Shown: positions 25,289-34,578 of the stretch, piece by piece
How the letters are laid out: each line of letters begins with the position of its first letter
How positions within the stretch are numbered: position 1 is the stretch's first letter
Assembly (NCBI RefSeq): GCF_003946305.1
Contig: NZ_RHNS01000002.1
Coordinates: 1 to 64,000 of the forward strand
Length of the DNA: 64,000 nt
Direction of reading: 5' to 3'
DNA from: Lacticaseibacillus porcinae
GTDB lineage: Bacteria > Bacillota > Bacilli > Lactobacillales > Lactobacillaceae
The notes under the pieces: generated by a model
Told to the model about the DNA's origin: nothing
Database searches by the model: none
What the model saw: only the letters and a program-made list of their open reading frames with translations
Program-made: the position numbers and the translations under genes

Positions 25289-27931
25289 ATGAAAGAAGAA
25301 TTAGCCCCAAAATTCGACCCTCAAGCCGTCGAAGCTGGCCGCTATGATAAGTGGCTGGAACAAGGCGTTTTCAAACCATCAGGCGACAAGAAAGCCAAAC
25401 CTTATAGTATCGTTATCCCACCGCCAAATGTCACTGGGAAGTTGCATTTAGGCCATGCCTGGGACACCACCTTGCAAGATATGCTCATTCGTCAAAAGCG
25501 GATGCAAGGCTTTGATACCTTGTGGTTGCCAGGGATGGACCATGCTGGTATCGCCACTCAAGCGAAAGTTGAAGCGAAGTTGCGCAAAGAAGGCATCTCT
25601 CGCTATGACCTCGGTCGAGAAAAATTCGTCGAAAAAGTTTGGGAATGGAAAGACGAATTTGCCGCTACCATCAAACAACAATGGGGCAAAATGGGGTTAT
25701 CTCTGGATTATTCCCGTGAACGTTTCACCTTGGATGATGGGTTATCTAAAGCGGTCCGCAAAGTCTTCGTTGATCTTTACAACAAAGGCTTGATCTACCG
25801 CGGCGAATACATCGTCAACTGGGATCCGCAAGCACGGACGGCTTTGTCAGACATTGAAGTGATTCATGAAGATGACAAAGGTGCCTTTTACCACATGACT
25901 TACAAGTTCGCCGACGGCACCCCTGGCGGCATTGAAATTGCCACCACTCGTCCTGAAACGATGTTCGGTGATACTGCCGTGGCCGTTAACCCATCAGATG
26001 AACGCTACAAAGACATGATCGGCAAAAAGGTCATTGTTCCGATCGTTGGTCGTGAAATTCCGATCATCGGCGATATCCACGCTGATCCTGAATTTGGGAC
26101 TGGGGCCGTTAAAATTACGCCAGCCCATGACCCTAACGACTTCCAAGTTGGTAATCGTCATAATTTGGAACGTATCAACTGTATGAATGATGACGGCACT
26201 ATGAACGAAAATGCTGGCAAGTATCAAGGCCAAGATCGTTTTGAATGCCGTGAAAACTTGGTCAACGACTTGAAAGCAAGCGGTGACTTGTTGAAGATCG
26301 TGCCAATCGTCCACAGTGTTGGTCACTCCGAACGTACGGGCGTCCAAGTGGAAGCACGTCTGTCGACCCAATGGTTCGTCAAGATGCAACCACTTGCTGA
26401 AGCTTCTATTAAGAACCAAGAAGGCGACAACAAAGTTAACTTTGTCCCTGAACGGTTTGAACATACTTTCTTAAATTGGATGAACAACATCCACGACTGG
26501 GTCATCTCCCGTCAACTATGGTGGGGCCATCGCATTCCTGCGTGGTACAACAAGACCACTGGTGAAATGTATGTCGGCATGGAAGCCCCTAAAGACGCTG
26601 AAAACTGGGAACAAGATCCTGACGTCTTAGACACATGGTTCTCCAGTGCCTTGTGGCCATTCTCCACCATGGGCTGGCCAGACACAGATGCGCCTGACTA
26701 CAAGCGTTACTACCCAACAGACACCTTAGTTACCGGCTATGACATCATTCCTTTCTGGGTCGCTCGGATGATCTTCCAAGGGTTGGAATTCACTGGTCAA
26801 CGACCATTTAAAAACACCTTGATCCATGGTTTGATCCGTGATGAACAAGGCCGCAAAATGTCGAAGTCTTTGGGCAACGGGATCGACCCAATGGATGTCA
26901 TTGAAAAATATGGCGCTGACGCTTTACGTTGGTTCTTAGTCAATGGGTCCACTCCTGGTCAAGATACTCGATTCTCTTGGAAAGCCATCGGTGCTTCTTG
27001 GAACTTCATTAACAAGATCTGGAACATGTCCCGGTTTGTGTTGATGAACCTTGAAGACACGAAGGCATCCGATCAACCAGATCCAGCGACCTTTGACTTG
27101 TCTGATCAGTGGATCTTCGCCCGTTTGAACGAAACCATTGAAAGTGTCACCGCCAAGTTCGATAAGTTTGAATTTGGGGAAGCAGAACGTGACTTGTACA
27201 ACTTCATCTGGAACGAATTGGCAGACTGGTACATTGAAATGGCCAAGGAAGTCTTATATGGTGAAGATGAAGACGCTAAGATTGCTAAGCGCATCAACTT
27301 ACGCTATGTCTTAGATCAAGTGTTACGTTTGTTGCACCCGATCATGCCATTCGTCACTGAAAAGATCTGGTTGACGATGCCACATGACGGCGAATCCATT
27401 GTCGTGGCTGCTTATCCTGTCACCCACAAAGAATTCGAAAATGCTGATGCCATCAAGCAAATGCAAGCCTTGATCGAATTGATCCGCGCTGTCCGTGGGA
27501 TCCGCACCGATGTTAACGCGCCAATGGCCAATGAAATCGATATTCAAGTGAAGTTGCAAGACGCAGATTTGAAGCCGATTTTTGAAAACAACTTTGAATT
27601 CATCAACCGCTTCGTCCATGCTAAAGCATTTGAAGTTGGCACTGACCTCGACACGCCAGCCTTAGCTGCGTCTGCCGTGATCAATGGCGCCACGATCTAC
27701 GTACCACTGGCTGAATTGATCAACTTAGATGACGAAATTGCCAAGCTCACCAAAGCGGAAAAGAAACTTGATCAAGAGATCACTCGCTTTGAAAAGAAAC
27801 TTGGCAACCAAGGCTTCTTAGCCCAAGCACCAGCTGAAGTCATCGACGAACAAAAAGCCAAACTTGCTGACGCTCAAGCCAAGCTTGAAGGGACGCAAGC
27901 TCGTATCAAAGAATTACAAGCAGCTAAATAG
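25289..27931 (+). CDS. valS: Valyl-tRNA synthetase
   Basis: An 880-aa class I synthetase that charges tRNA-Val. Visible: [20 protein letters not shown] with the HIGH-type motif HLGH, the CP1 editing domain ([19 protein letters not shown]), [14 protein letters not shown] (KMSKS) and a C-terminal coiled coil ([20 protein letters not shown]). The start at 25289 follows GGAGG by 8 nt; five upstream in-frame codons are excluded. Controlled by the T-box leader. Confidence 0.97.
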   Translation: MKEELAPKFDPQAVEAGRYDKWLEQGVFKPSGDKKAKPYSIVIPPPNVTGKLHLGHAWDTTLQDMLIRQKRMQGFDTLWLPGMDHAGIATQAKVEAKLRKEGISRYDLGREKFVEKVWEWKDEFAATIKQQWGKMGLSLDYSRERFTLDDGLSKAVRKVFVDLYNKGLIYRGEYIVNWDPQARTALSDIEVIHEDDKGAFYHMTYKFADGTPGGIEIATTRPETMFGDTAVAVNPSDERYKDMIGKKVIVPIVGREIPIIGDIHADPEFGTGAVKITPAHDPNDFQVGNRHNLERINCMNDDGTMNENAGKYQGQDRFECRENLVNDLKASGDLLKIVPIVHSVGHSERTGVQVEARLSTQWFVKMQPLAEASIKNQEGDNKVNFVPERFEHTFLNWMNNIHDWVISRQLWWGHRIPAWYNKTTGEMYVGMEAPKDAENWEQDPDVLDTWFSSALWPFSTMGWPDTDAPDYKRYYPTDTLVTGYDIIPFWVARMIFQGLEFTGQRPFKNTLIHGLIRDEQGRKMSKSLGNGIDPMDVIEKYGADALRWFLVNGSTPGQDTRFSWKAIGASWNFINKIWNMSRFVLMNLEDTKASDQPDPATFDLSDQWIFARLNETIESVTAKFDKFEFGEAERDLYNFIWNELADWYIEMAKEVLYGEDEDAKIAKRINLRYVLDQVLRLLHPIMPFVTEKIWLTMPHDGESIVVAAYPVTHKEFENADAIKQMQALIELIRAVRGIRTDVNAPMANEIDIQVKLQDADLKPIFENNFEFINRFVHAKAFEVGTDLDTPALAASAVINGATIYVPLAELINLDDEIAKLTKAEKKLDQEITRFEKKLGNQGFLAQAPAEVIDEQKAKLADAQAKLEGTQARIKELQAAK

Positions 27932-27941
27932 TTGTTTAATG

Positions 27942-27970
27942 AAACCAAGACGAAGCTGTCTTGGTTTTTT
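27942..27970 (+). terminator. Terminator of valS
   Basis: Stem AACCAAGAC / GTCTTGGTT followed by TTTTT. Confidence 0.88.
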
Positions 27971-28012
27971 TGATGACGGCATCAGGCGACAGCGGTGCAC
28001 TCCAGTTCGTAC

Positions 28013-28201
28013 AGTGATTTGAAATTGGGACGGAAGCTGACCGCCGGTGCGTGTGAGCTTTCCGTTAGCGACTTGTCGCTTACGGAAAGACGCAGGTGAA
28101 GATCCACTTGAGGAAAGAGCGTAGCGAAACGTCCAAGTTAGCTTCGCCTAGGACCCTCACGACGCAGCGGCGAGTCGCTGGAGTCCCAATTTCAAATCAC
28201 T
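28013..28201. repeat. 189-bp palindromic repeat (MITE-like), copy 2
   Basis: The same element as at 17676-17864 in the opposite orientation and of identical length. Ends AGTGATTTGAAATTGGGAC and GTCCCAATTTCAAATCACT are an exact inverted repeat. The internal hairpin (28058-28072 with 28075-28089) carries base changes relative to copy 1 that are matched on the other arm. CATCAGGCGACAGCGG (about 27980-27995) resembles the outer repeat flanking copy 1. It lies 42 bp after the valS terminator, the same kind of site as copy 1. Confidence 0.75.
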
Positions 28202-28289
28202 AACATTGTTTGTGTCAAAGGCTAAAATTCGACGATGGTGGCGATTTCATGTTATGCTTAAATTGGCATAAGGATTCCGCCGTTACCAC

Positions 28290-28317
28290 TTGTATTTTGT
28301 AAACGTTACGATATACT
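28290..28317 (+). promoter_or_regulatory. Pyruvate oxidase promoter with cre-like site
   Basis: TTGTAT (28290-28295), a 16-bp spacer and TATACT (28312-28317). TGTAAACGTTACGA (28298-28311) between them resembles a catabolite-responsive element (TGTAANCGTTANCA type) with two or three mismatches. CcpA repression would fit what is known for lactobacillus pox genes. Confidence 0.55.
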
Positions 28318-28360
28318 GATGTTGTAGATACTTATTAAAAGAAAGTCGGAGGACGAGCAT

Positions 28361-30145
28361 ATGACAAAAATTAATGCATCTGACGCAATGTTAAAGGTGA
28401 TCGAATCATGGGGCGTGAAGAATATTTATGGTCTACCAGGCGGGTCATTTGACTCCACCATGAACGCCTTGCATAATCGCAAAGACACGTTAAACTATGT
28501 CCAAGTCCGTCATGAAGAAGTAGGGGCATTGGCGGCAGTTGGGGAAGCCAAAGTCACTGGGAAAATCGGTGTGACTTTTGGTTCTGCAGGCCCTGGTGCT
28601 GTGCATTTGCTCAATGGCTTGTATGATGCGCAATATGACCATGTGCCAGTGCTGGCGTTAGTTGGTCAAGTGCCAACGAGTGCGATGAACACCGCCTATT
28701 TCCAAGAAATGAACGAAAATCCGATGTTCGCCGATGTTTCTGTTTATAACCGCACAGTGATGACAGCTAAGCAAATGCCAGCAGTGGTCGATGAAGCGAT
28801 TCGTCAAGCTTATGCCCACAAAGGTGTGGCCGTGATCACCATTCCTAAAGACTTAGGTTGGACAGAAATTGAAGATGATTATGTTTCTAGTGCGCCGTTG
28901 TATCAAGATCCGATTTTACCAGAACCTGATTTAACGCGAGTCGATGACGCGTTGAAGATCATGAGTGCCGCTAAGCATCCGATTTTATATGTCGGCAATG
29001 GCGCGCGCGGGGCAAAAGATCAAATCATCGCCTTATCTGAAAAACTCCACGCCCCGATCGTCGTTACTGCGTTAGCAAAAGGGGTCGTACCTGACAGCTA
29101 CATCGGAAACATGGGCTCGGCAGGTCGCGTGGCTTCAAAGCCTGGGGTGGAAACGGCACGGGCTGCGGATGCGGTGTTGTTCTTAGGGTCTGACTTCCCA
29201 TTCCAACCATACTTTATCGCCCCTGATGCCAAGTATATTCAAGTGGATATCGACTCTAGCAAACTTGGCCGTCGTCACCATGTCGATGTCGCGATCCTGG
29301 CAGACGCGAAGAAAACCATTCAAGCCTTCTTAGATCGCTCAGAAGCCTTACCAGAAACTGCGTGGTATCGTGCCGCCCTTGCTAACCACAAAAACTGGTG
29401 GGATTGGATCGCCAGCTTTGATGATGACAACAGCACACCATTGCGAATCGAACCAGTTTTCAAAGCGATCAACGATGCGGCGTTGCCAAATGCAATTTTC
29501 CAAGTCGACGTTGGGAATGTCACTATCGACGGGATGCGGTTCTTGAAAGCCGATCAAGCACAAAAATTCACCACTTCTGGTTGGTATGCGACGATGGGTT
29601 ATGCACTGCCAGCTGCTATCGGTGCCAAATCTGCATATCCGAGTCGCCAAGTGTGGTCGATTTCTGGTGATGGTGGCTTTGCCATGGTCATGCAAGATAT
29701 TTTGACCCAGGTGAAATACAATTTGCCGATCATCAACGTGGTGTTGACTAATGAATCATTAGGCTTTATCGAAGCCGAACAAGATGACACTAAGCAACCA
29801 CATTCAGGGGTTGATTTGATCGATGCAGACTATGGAGATGCGGCAACGGCCTTGGGCGCCCAAGGATTTGAAGTTCACACTTTAGCCGAGTTGCATGCAG
29901 CGTTTGCAGCGGCGTTGAAAGCTAAAGGCCCAGTGGTGATTGATGTGAAAGTCACTGACTTGCGGCCGATCCCAGTTGAACAATTAGTCTTGGATAAGCA
30001 AACGCAAGATCCAGCAGCCGTTGATGCTTTCGTTGAGAAATATTCTGCCCAAGCATTGATCCCATTGCGTGCGCTACTGGAACAAGAAGGGGAAGCAGGC
30101 AAAGGCGAAGATGTGAAAATGATGATCCACAAAGGTGACCAATAA
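28361..30145 (+). CDS. pox: Pyruvate oxidase
   Basis: A 594-aa ThDP/FAD enzyme converting pyruvate, phosphate and O2 to acetyl phosphate, CO2 and H2O2. N-terminal ThDP Pyr domain with VRHEEVGALAAVGEAKVTGK (catalytic Glu) and FGSAGPGAVHLLNGLYDA, central FAD domain, and C-terminal ThDP motif (WSISGDGGFAMVMQDILTQV with NVVLTNESLGFIE). Length matches lactobacillus and streptococcal POX/SpxB. GGAGG precedes the ATG. Monocistronic. Confidence 0.93.
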   Translation: MTKINASDAMLKVIESWGVKNIYGLPGGSFDSTMNALHNRKDTLNYVQVRHEEVGALAAVGEAKVTGKIGVTFGSAGPGAVHLLNGLYDAQYDHVPVLALVGQVPTSAMNTAYFQEMNENPMFADVSVYNRTVMTAKQMPAVVDEAIRQAYAHKGVAVITIPKDLGWTEIEDDYVSSAPLYQDPILPEPDLTRVDDALKIMSAAKHPILYVGNGARGAKDQIIALSEKLHAPIVVTALAKGVVPDSYIGNMGSAGRVASKPGVETARAADAVLFLGSDFPFQPYFIAPDAKYIQVDIDSSKLGRRHHVDVAILADAKKTIQAFLDRSEALPETAWYRAALANHKNWWDWIASFDDDNSTPLRIEPVFKAINDAALPNAIFQVDVGNVTIDGMRFLKADQAQKFTTSGWYATMGYALPAAIGAKSAYPSRQVWSISGDGGFAMVMQDILTQVKYNLPIINVVLTNESLGFIEAEQDDTKQPHSGVDLIDADYGDAATALGAQGFEVHTLAELHAAFAAALKAKGPVVIDVKVTDLRPIPVEQLVLDKQTQDPAAVDAFVEKYSAQALIPLRALLEQEGEAGKGEDVKMMIHKGDQ

Positions 30146-30157
30146 TTTAGACAGAAG

Positions 30158-30183
30158 CAGCGTCTGAAATGACGTTGTTTTTT
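30158..30183 (+). terminator. Terminator of pyruvate oxidase
   Basis: A 7-bp stem (CAGCGTC / GACGTTG, one G-U) followed by TTTTTT. Confidence 0.7.
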
Positions 30184-30209
30184 GCTATACTGAATTTGAG
30201 GTGACCAAC

Positions 30210-30455
30210 ATGAGTCAAAAACCATTATCTGAATACGAAATCGACATTCCTAAAGTGTCGGCGTTGTTAGCTGACGACGCCGACATGCAAAGCTTTTTTA
30301 ATGCGTTGACGCCAGGTTATCAACGCGAATGGGCGCGATTTATCTTCGGTGTGGCATCAGAAGCGACGAAAGTGAAACACATCGATGCAATGAAAACTGT
30401 TTTTAAAGCAGGGTACAAATCTAAGCGCGCTTATGATTCAAGGCCTAAAGCCTAA
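30210..30455 (+). CDS. Small YdeI/OmpD-associated-type protein
   Basis: An 81-aa protein. The core FFNALTPGYQREWARFIFGV followed by a basic helix (SEATKVKHIDAMKTVFKAG) resembles the C-terminal helical module of the YdeI/OmpD-associated (OmdA) family, whose members in some bacteria affect bacteriocin or peptide tolerance. Here it stands alone. GAGGTG lies 6 nt upstream of the ATG at 30210; a GTG three codons earlier overlaps it. Function in this organism is unknown. Confidence 0.65.
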   Translation: MSQKPLSEYEIDIPKVSALLADDADMQSFFNALTPGYQREWARFIFGVASEATKVKHIDAMKTVFKAGYKSKRAYDSRPKA

Positions 30456-30463
30456 AAAAGTGT

Positions 30464-30582
30464 GGCTGGGACATAAAGCGAACTTAGCATCGAGTAGAAG
30501 GCGCCTGACGAGTAAATCCCGAACTTAGGATTTGCTTGGCAGGCGCCTTCTACGCAAATGCGTTGCTTTATGGCTCGTACAA
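30464..30582. repeat. Palindromic intergenic repeat (GTGGCTGGGACATAA type)
   Basis: A nested inverted repeat of about 115 bp. Outer arms CATAAAGC / GCTTTATG, a perfect 14-bp arm GTAGAAGGCGCCTG (30494-30507) / CAGGCGCCTTCTAC (30540-30553) and an inner AAATCC / GGATTT. The opening GTGGCTGGGACATAA resembles short dispersed repeats seen in many lactic acid bacteria. It sits between a rightward and a leftward gene, where it may also stop transcription, although no T-run follows. Confidence 0.65.
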
Positions 30583-30638
30583 TCTTGTAATTGTCGTGGG
30601 TATTTTGTTGCCTTTAATGATGTCTTGGTCTCATTGTT

Positions 30639-31112
30639 TTAGGCTCTTGCTAAGACGGCTTTGATCAAATCTTCTTCGGAATTGAAGATCTCGCCGTTGA
30701 GTTTGATCAAGCCGGTGGTGTACAGATTTAAATAATGAAACTGATTTTCTGCGATATTTTGTAACGCCGTGAGTTTTTGCGGATTCATGGCACCTTGTTG
30801 CCGACTGTCCGTGTAAAGGCCAAAAATTGGAATGTGTTTGGCGTAAGCGACCCCGATTTCACTGGCGACGCCGGCGTCGATCACTGGGCCATCGAGGATC
30901 GCGATCATCAGATCGGAGCGCAACACTTCTTGTGTATCCGCTTGTGCGATCATTGTCGAATCAGCGTAAGCATTCTTATCATTGATCTCGGCGTTTTCTT
31001 GCGGTAAATAAATATCCAAGGCGCCAGAAGCCAGGCGCAATCGTTTGACTAAACGTGCGTTGAAATCGTAGTCGGCGCGTGAAAATAACCCATTGGCAAA
31101 ATAAATATGCAT
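30639..31112 (-). CDS. Nucleoside 2-deoxyribosyltransferase family protein
   Basis: A 157-aa protein. MHIYFANGLFSRADYDFNAR, then the ADTQEVLRSDLMIAILDGPV segment with acidic active-site residues, GVASEIGVAYAKHIPIFGLY (catalytic Glu region) and TDSRQQG, matching the NDT family of nucleobase-exchanging enzymes used in nucleoside salvage. The ATG at 31112 has GGAGG 8 nt upstream; an ATG two codons earlier is too close. Monocistronic, with no clear terminator. Confidence 0.8.
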   Translation of the reverse strand: MHIYFANGLFSRADYDFNARLVKRLRLASGALDIYLPQENAEINDKNAYADSTMIAQADTQEVLRSDLMIAILDGPVIDAGVASEIGVAYAKHIPIFGLYTDSRQQGAMNPQKLTALQNIAENQFHYLNLYTTGLIKLNGEIFNSEEDLIKAVLARA

Positions 31113-31202
31113 GACCATGCCCTCCCAAGCAATAATGGTTTTAATATACCATTTTCTGAAGCGATGTGCACGGTTTCAAAACGGAATAAACTAGTTAGAC
31201 TT

Positions 31203-31296
31203 TTTTCTAAATAGATGCTATGATCTATTTAAATCATTTTCTAAATAGAAGCCGTGACTCTGAAATTTGTCCAATTGGTTGCGGTTACATGATAAT
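31203..31296 (+). promoter_or_regulatory. Promoter/operator region of the natAB-type operon
   Basis: TTGTCC (31267-31272), an 18-bp spacer and GATAAT (31291-31296) form a probable promoter. Upstream, TTTTCTAAATAG occurs twice (31203-31214 and 31237-31248) and AAATAGAT-GCTATG-ATCTATTT (31209-31230) is a perfect inverted repeat. This arrangement suggests a regulator-binding site; the regulator is not adjacent. Confidence 0.5.
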
Positions 31297-31320
31297 ATAG
31301 GGGGTAAAGGGGTTGGGAAA

Positions 31321-32217
31321 ATGTTAGAAGTTGAGAACTTGGTGAAAACCTTCGGCACAATGACTGCCGTCGACCACGAAAGCTTCACCATTAAACCAGG
31401 CGAGATCATGGGGTTGATCGGTCAAAACGGTGCCGGCAAAACCACCACATTTCGGATGATCTTGAATTTTTTGACGCCAGACAGTGGGGCGATCCGCTGG
31501 AACGGGCATCCATTGACAGCCAAAGATTATGATGTGATCGGGTATTTACCAGAAGAACGCGGGTTGTATCCGAAAATGAAAGTTGCCGATCAAATCACGT
31601 ATTTTGCACGGTTGCGCGGGATGAAAGCTGCCGATGTGAAAGCACAGATCCCGGAATGGCTTGATCGTTTTCAAGTTAAAGGCAAGCCGACGGATAAAGT
31701 CAAAGATTTGTCCAAAGGCAATCAACAAAAAGTGCAGTTGATCGCAACGTTGATCCATATGCCAAAACTGGTGATTTTAGACGAACCATTCTCAGGTTTG
31801 GATCCGGTGAATGCGTCAGTGTTGCAATCAGGGATCGAAATGTTGCGGGATTCTGGTTCTGCGATCATTTATTCCAGTCATGATATGGGGAACGTTGAAG
31901 CGATCTCTGATCATTTGGTGATGTTGAAAAATGGGAAAATGGTGTTAAATGGCACAGTGGATGCGATCCGCGAAAGCTTTGGCCGCACCAAATTGTACCT
32001 TGAATCTGGTTTGTCTGCGGAACAATTACGGGATTTTGACGGGGTCGAGAAACTCGTCGCCCATGGCAATGAATTTGAATTGACCTTAGCAGATCCAACC
32101 GTTGGCGAGCGGATCTTTGCTGCTGCCACTGTCAATGGCTACATTCCAGAATTTCGGCAACAGCCGCCGACTTTAGATGAGATCTTCCGCATGAAAGCAG
32201 GTGCCGAACATGCATAA
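31321..32217 (+). CDS. ABC transporter ATPase (NatA type)
   Basis: A 298-aa ATPase. Walker A GLIGQNGAGKTTTF, Q-loop GYLPEERGLYPKM, signature LSKGNQQKVQ, Walker B LVILDEPFSGLDP and switch His in IIYSSHDMG. The C-terminal extension (about 60 aa) is usual for NatA/YhaQ. It powers the partner permease, probably for export of sodium or a toxic compound; the substrate cannot be told from sequence. The start at 31321 gives the family N-terminus MLEVENLVKTFG. Overlaps the permease gene by 8 bp. Confidence 0.92.
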   Translation: MLEVENLVKTFGTMTAVDHESFTIKPGEIMGLIGQNGAGKTTTFRMILNFLTPDSGAIRWNGHPLTAKDYDVIGYLPEERGLYPKMKVADQITYFARLRGMKAADVKAQIPEWLDRFQVKGKPTDKVKDLSKGNQQKVQLIATLIHMPKLVILDEPFSGLDPVNASVLQSGIEMLRDSGSAIIYSSHDMGNVEAISDHLVMLKNGKMVLNGTVDAIRESFGRTKLYLESGLSAEQLRDFDGVEKLVAHGNEFELTLADPTVGERIFAAATVNGYIPEFRQQPPTLDEIFRMKAGAEHA

Positions 32218-33478
32218 ATTTTGGGTGGTATGCGGGCAAGTGTACAAAAAGAATGTCCGCAGTGGGTCATGGTTGTTCTTGGTATTGTCGCCATTAATTT
32301 TTGTCGGGATCGCCGGGTTGATCGGGTATTTCGTTTCGCAAAATGTGCAACCAGCCAAAGTTGCCGTGGTGATCGAAAATACTGAAGCACCGGCCAAAAG
32401 CGTGTTAAACAAAGCGATCCTCAAAACTTCTAATTCAGATATCAAATTTCAAACGCGGGATACTCAGTCTGCAGCAGAAAAAGCGTTGACCAGTGAAAAA
32501 ATCGATGGCATTTTAACGGTATCTACCAAGCCAGAGATCGCTGCAAAGTATGTTGAACGCAGCAATGCGGATAACAATGTGGACACGACGACGTTGACGG
32601 CTACGTTGTCGCAATTGAAACTTCAACAAACGGCGGCGAGTTTGAAACTCTCACCAGAAGCCTTGACCGCATTGTTGTCACCAGCAAAGGTAACCAAGCG
32701 CACTGTCGCCATTGAAAATGGCAAACAAGTCGCAAAAAACGATACCACCGCTGCCGTGAACAAAGCGTTTGCCGGCGTGCTGACGGTATTTATCTTAATG
32801 ATCACGATGGTATACGGGTCGATGCTTGCCCAAGAAATCGCCACAGAAAAAGGCTCGCGGATCATGGAAATTCTGTTATCCAGTGTGTCGGCGACGACGC
32901 AATTCTTCGGCAAACTTGCTGGGATGTTCTTGTTGCTGTTGACGCAAATCGTCGCTTACGTTATTGCTGGGGCGATCGGTTGGGTATGGTTGGCAAAGCT
33001 TGATTTTGTGAAATCACTGCTTAAGCAAATCGATTTCTCCGTGTTGGCTTCGCAAACCACCTTGATCGCCGTCTTATTCTTCATCGTCGGCGTGATGACG
33101 TATGCGGTGCTGGCAGCTTTAACTGGATCGTTAGTTTCAAACCAAGAACAAGTCAACACTGCGGTGATGCCGATTTCCATGTTAGGGTTGGCAGGATACA
33201 TGTTATCGTTCATGGCGCAAACTGGGGATTCACCGTTGTTGAGGATCACCAGTTTCATTCCGTTCATCAATGCGACAGTGATGCCGGTGCAACTGGCGTT
33301 AGGCCACGCCGGATTTGGCATGGCGTGGGCATCGCTTGGCATCAGTATGATTTTCTTGATCGCCTTCACTTGGGTGGTTGTTGGCGTTTATCGTTCGAAC
33401 GTCTTAGTTTATTCCGATGCGAACTTTATGAAACGGTTGCGCACCAGCTTCAGTATTTGGCGTGCAGAACGTAAATAA
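32210..33478 (+). CDS. ABC-2 type permease (NatB/YhaP type)
   Basis: A 422-aa membrane protein. One helix near the N-terminus (SWLFLVLSPLIFVGIAGLIG), a large extracytoplasmic domain of about 200 aa, then five or six helices (from VLTVFILMITMVYGSMLAQE; LTQIVAYVIAGAIGWVWLAK; SMLGLAGYMLSFMAQ). This is the ABC-2 exporter layout of NatB. The ATG at 32210 has AGGTG 7 nt upstream and lies within the end of the ATPase gene, implying coupled translation. Confidence 0.9.
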   Translation: MHKFWVVCGQVYKKNVRSGSWLFLVLSPLIFVGIAGLIGYFVSQNVQPAKVAVVIENTEAPAKSVLNKAILKTSNSDIKFQTRDTQSAAEKALTSEKIDGILTVSTKPEIAAKYVERSNADNNVDTTTLTATLSQLKLQQTAASLKLSPEALTALLSPAKVTKRTVAIENGKQVAKNDTTAAVNKAFAGVLTVFILMITMVYGSMLAQEIATEKGSRIMEILLSSVSATTQFFGKLAGMFLLLLTQIVAYVIAGAIGWVWLAKLDFVKSLLKQIDFSVLASQTTLIAVLFFIVGVMTYAVLAALTGSLVSNQEQVNTAVMPISMLGLAGYMLSFMAQTGDSPLLRITSFIPFINATVMPVQLALGHAGFGMAWASLGISMIFLIAFTWVVVGVYRSNVLVYSDANFMKRLRTSFSIWRAERK

Positions 33479-33480
33479 TA

Positions 33481-33513
33481 AAAAAATCGAGCCTGCCAAG
33501 GCTCGATTTTTTT
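33481..33513. terminator. Bidirectional terminator between natAB-type operon and CPBP-type gene
   Basis: Stem AATCGAGCC / GGCTCGATT with an A-run on the left and a T-run on the right, serving both converging transcripts. Confidence 0.9.
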
Positions 33514-34219
33514 ATGGGACTAGCAAGGTGATTGTTAGCAGTAAAGCGTCGTATATATAGTGACACACAAACACATCGCTGACGCTGTGACTGTTGAGAA
33601 AAAGGCCACTGAGGATCACGCGACTGCCACCGATGACAATGAACATTTGTGCGAGGTGCCACTGATAAGCTTGAAAATGAAGGAGCACGAAAATAATCGT
33701 GGATATGACTAACCCTATGCCCAATGCGTTACGGCGATGCAAATGCCACCAGCGTTTGCTTAAACTGGCAATGATCAACAGTAGCGACAAAGTCACCATT
33801 TCTTCAATGCCGACTTGCGGCAACATCGCAAACAATGGCATGATGACATGACTGTGCGTATTGTTTGCCACGACTTGGTTTGCCATCACAGGGATTTGAA
33901 GACCTTTCAGGATCACCACTGAAAGTATTCCGTAAGCGAGCATCCCGATGATTACAAGCACTGCTTGCCACCAACGCAAGCGGTGAGGATTCGCGTGCCT
34001 CGCATCAGTGAACGGTAATTGCAGATCATCAGCAGTTAACCCTAAGCCGCGCCGCCAAATGATGATCAACAATGCGAACAACGCAAACGTTGCATACAAC
34101 CCGAGATTGCTGGCTTGTGGGAAATTTAAGATGCCAGAAACCGATACCCCTGCGATCGCAATGATCCCCAGTCCTGAGGCTAACAAACGTTGATCAGACA
34201 CTTTCAAATCAAAATCCAT
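33512..34219 (-). CDS. CPBP-like intramembrane metalloprotease family protein
   Basis: A 235-aa protein with about seven transmembrane helices. It has a glutamate pair (VGIEEMVTLSL), then IFVLLHFQAY (FxxxH) and VCHYIYDALLLT (HxxxD-like): the order of the three CPBP/Abi motifs. The Arg normally following EExxx is absent, so activity is uncertain. CPBP proteins act in prenyl-protein-like processing or bacteriocin self-immunity. The ATG at 34219 is preceded by AAGGGGTG. It follows the small membrane protein gene by 12 nt and is co-transcribed with it. Confidence 0.6.
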   Translation of the reverse strand: MDFDLKVSDQRLLASGLGIIAIAGVSVSGILNFPQASNLGLYATFALFALLIIIWRRGLGLTADDLQLPFTDARHANPHRLRWWQAVLVIIGMLAYGILSVVILKGLQIPVMANQVVANNTHSHVIMPLFAMLPQVGIEEMVTLSLLLIIASLSKRWWHLHRRNALGIGLVISTIIFVLLHFQAYQWHLAQMFIVIGGSRVILSGLFLNSHSVSDVFVCHYIYDALLLTITLLVP

Positions 34220-34231
34220 CGGAGTCACCCC

Positions 34232-34432
34232 TTAAATTAAGTGAAACCAGACTTGCAATCCCAGTCCTAAGACGATCACCCCAAATGCGAAACTGTAGAA
34301 AATGGCAAACGACGCGAATGCCGACGTATTTTTGTCGCCTTTGGTTTTAAGCCGACGCAACTCCCCGTAACTGACATAAAATTGCCAACTCGCTATCAAC
34401 AAACACGCGACTGTAATTAAAATGCGTTCCAT
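34232..34432 (-). CDS. Small two-helix membrane protein, unknown function
   Basis: A 66-aa protein. Helix 1 is ILITVACLLIASWQFYV, then a basic loop (GELRRLKTKGDKN), then helix 2 (IFYSFAFGVIVLGLGLQVWF). GGGGAGG lies 8 nt before the ATG at 34432; an 11-codon upstream extension has no such site. Not recognised. Co-transcribed with the CPBP-like gene, so the two may act together. Confidence 0.6.
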   Translation of the reverse strand: MERILITVACLLIASWQFYVSYGELRRLKTKGDKNTSAFASFAIFYSFAFGVIVLGLGLQVWFHLI

Positions 34433-34520
34433 TTTGCTGACCTCCCCAACTTGCTTTACCATCATGATAGCGCAATCGTTTGCAAAAGTGGGGGGGTGCG
34501 CTAAACGTCGTGATTTGCGG

Positions 34521-34578
34521 GCTAAACGTCAAAAAACAAGCTGCCGAAGTCGCACAGCTTGTCTTTTTGACGTTTAGC
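34521..34578 (-). terminator. Nested terminator of the rlmD-type gene
   Basis: Outer arms GCTAAACGTCAAAAA / TTTTTGACGTTTAGC enclose an inner stem ACAAGCTG / CAGCTTGT; the minus-strand transcript has a U-run after the inner stem. The outer arm overlaps the rlmD-type stop codon. GCTAAACGTC also occurs as a direct repeat at 34499-34508. Confidence 0.8.
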
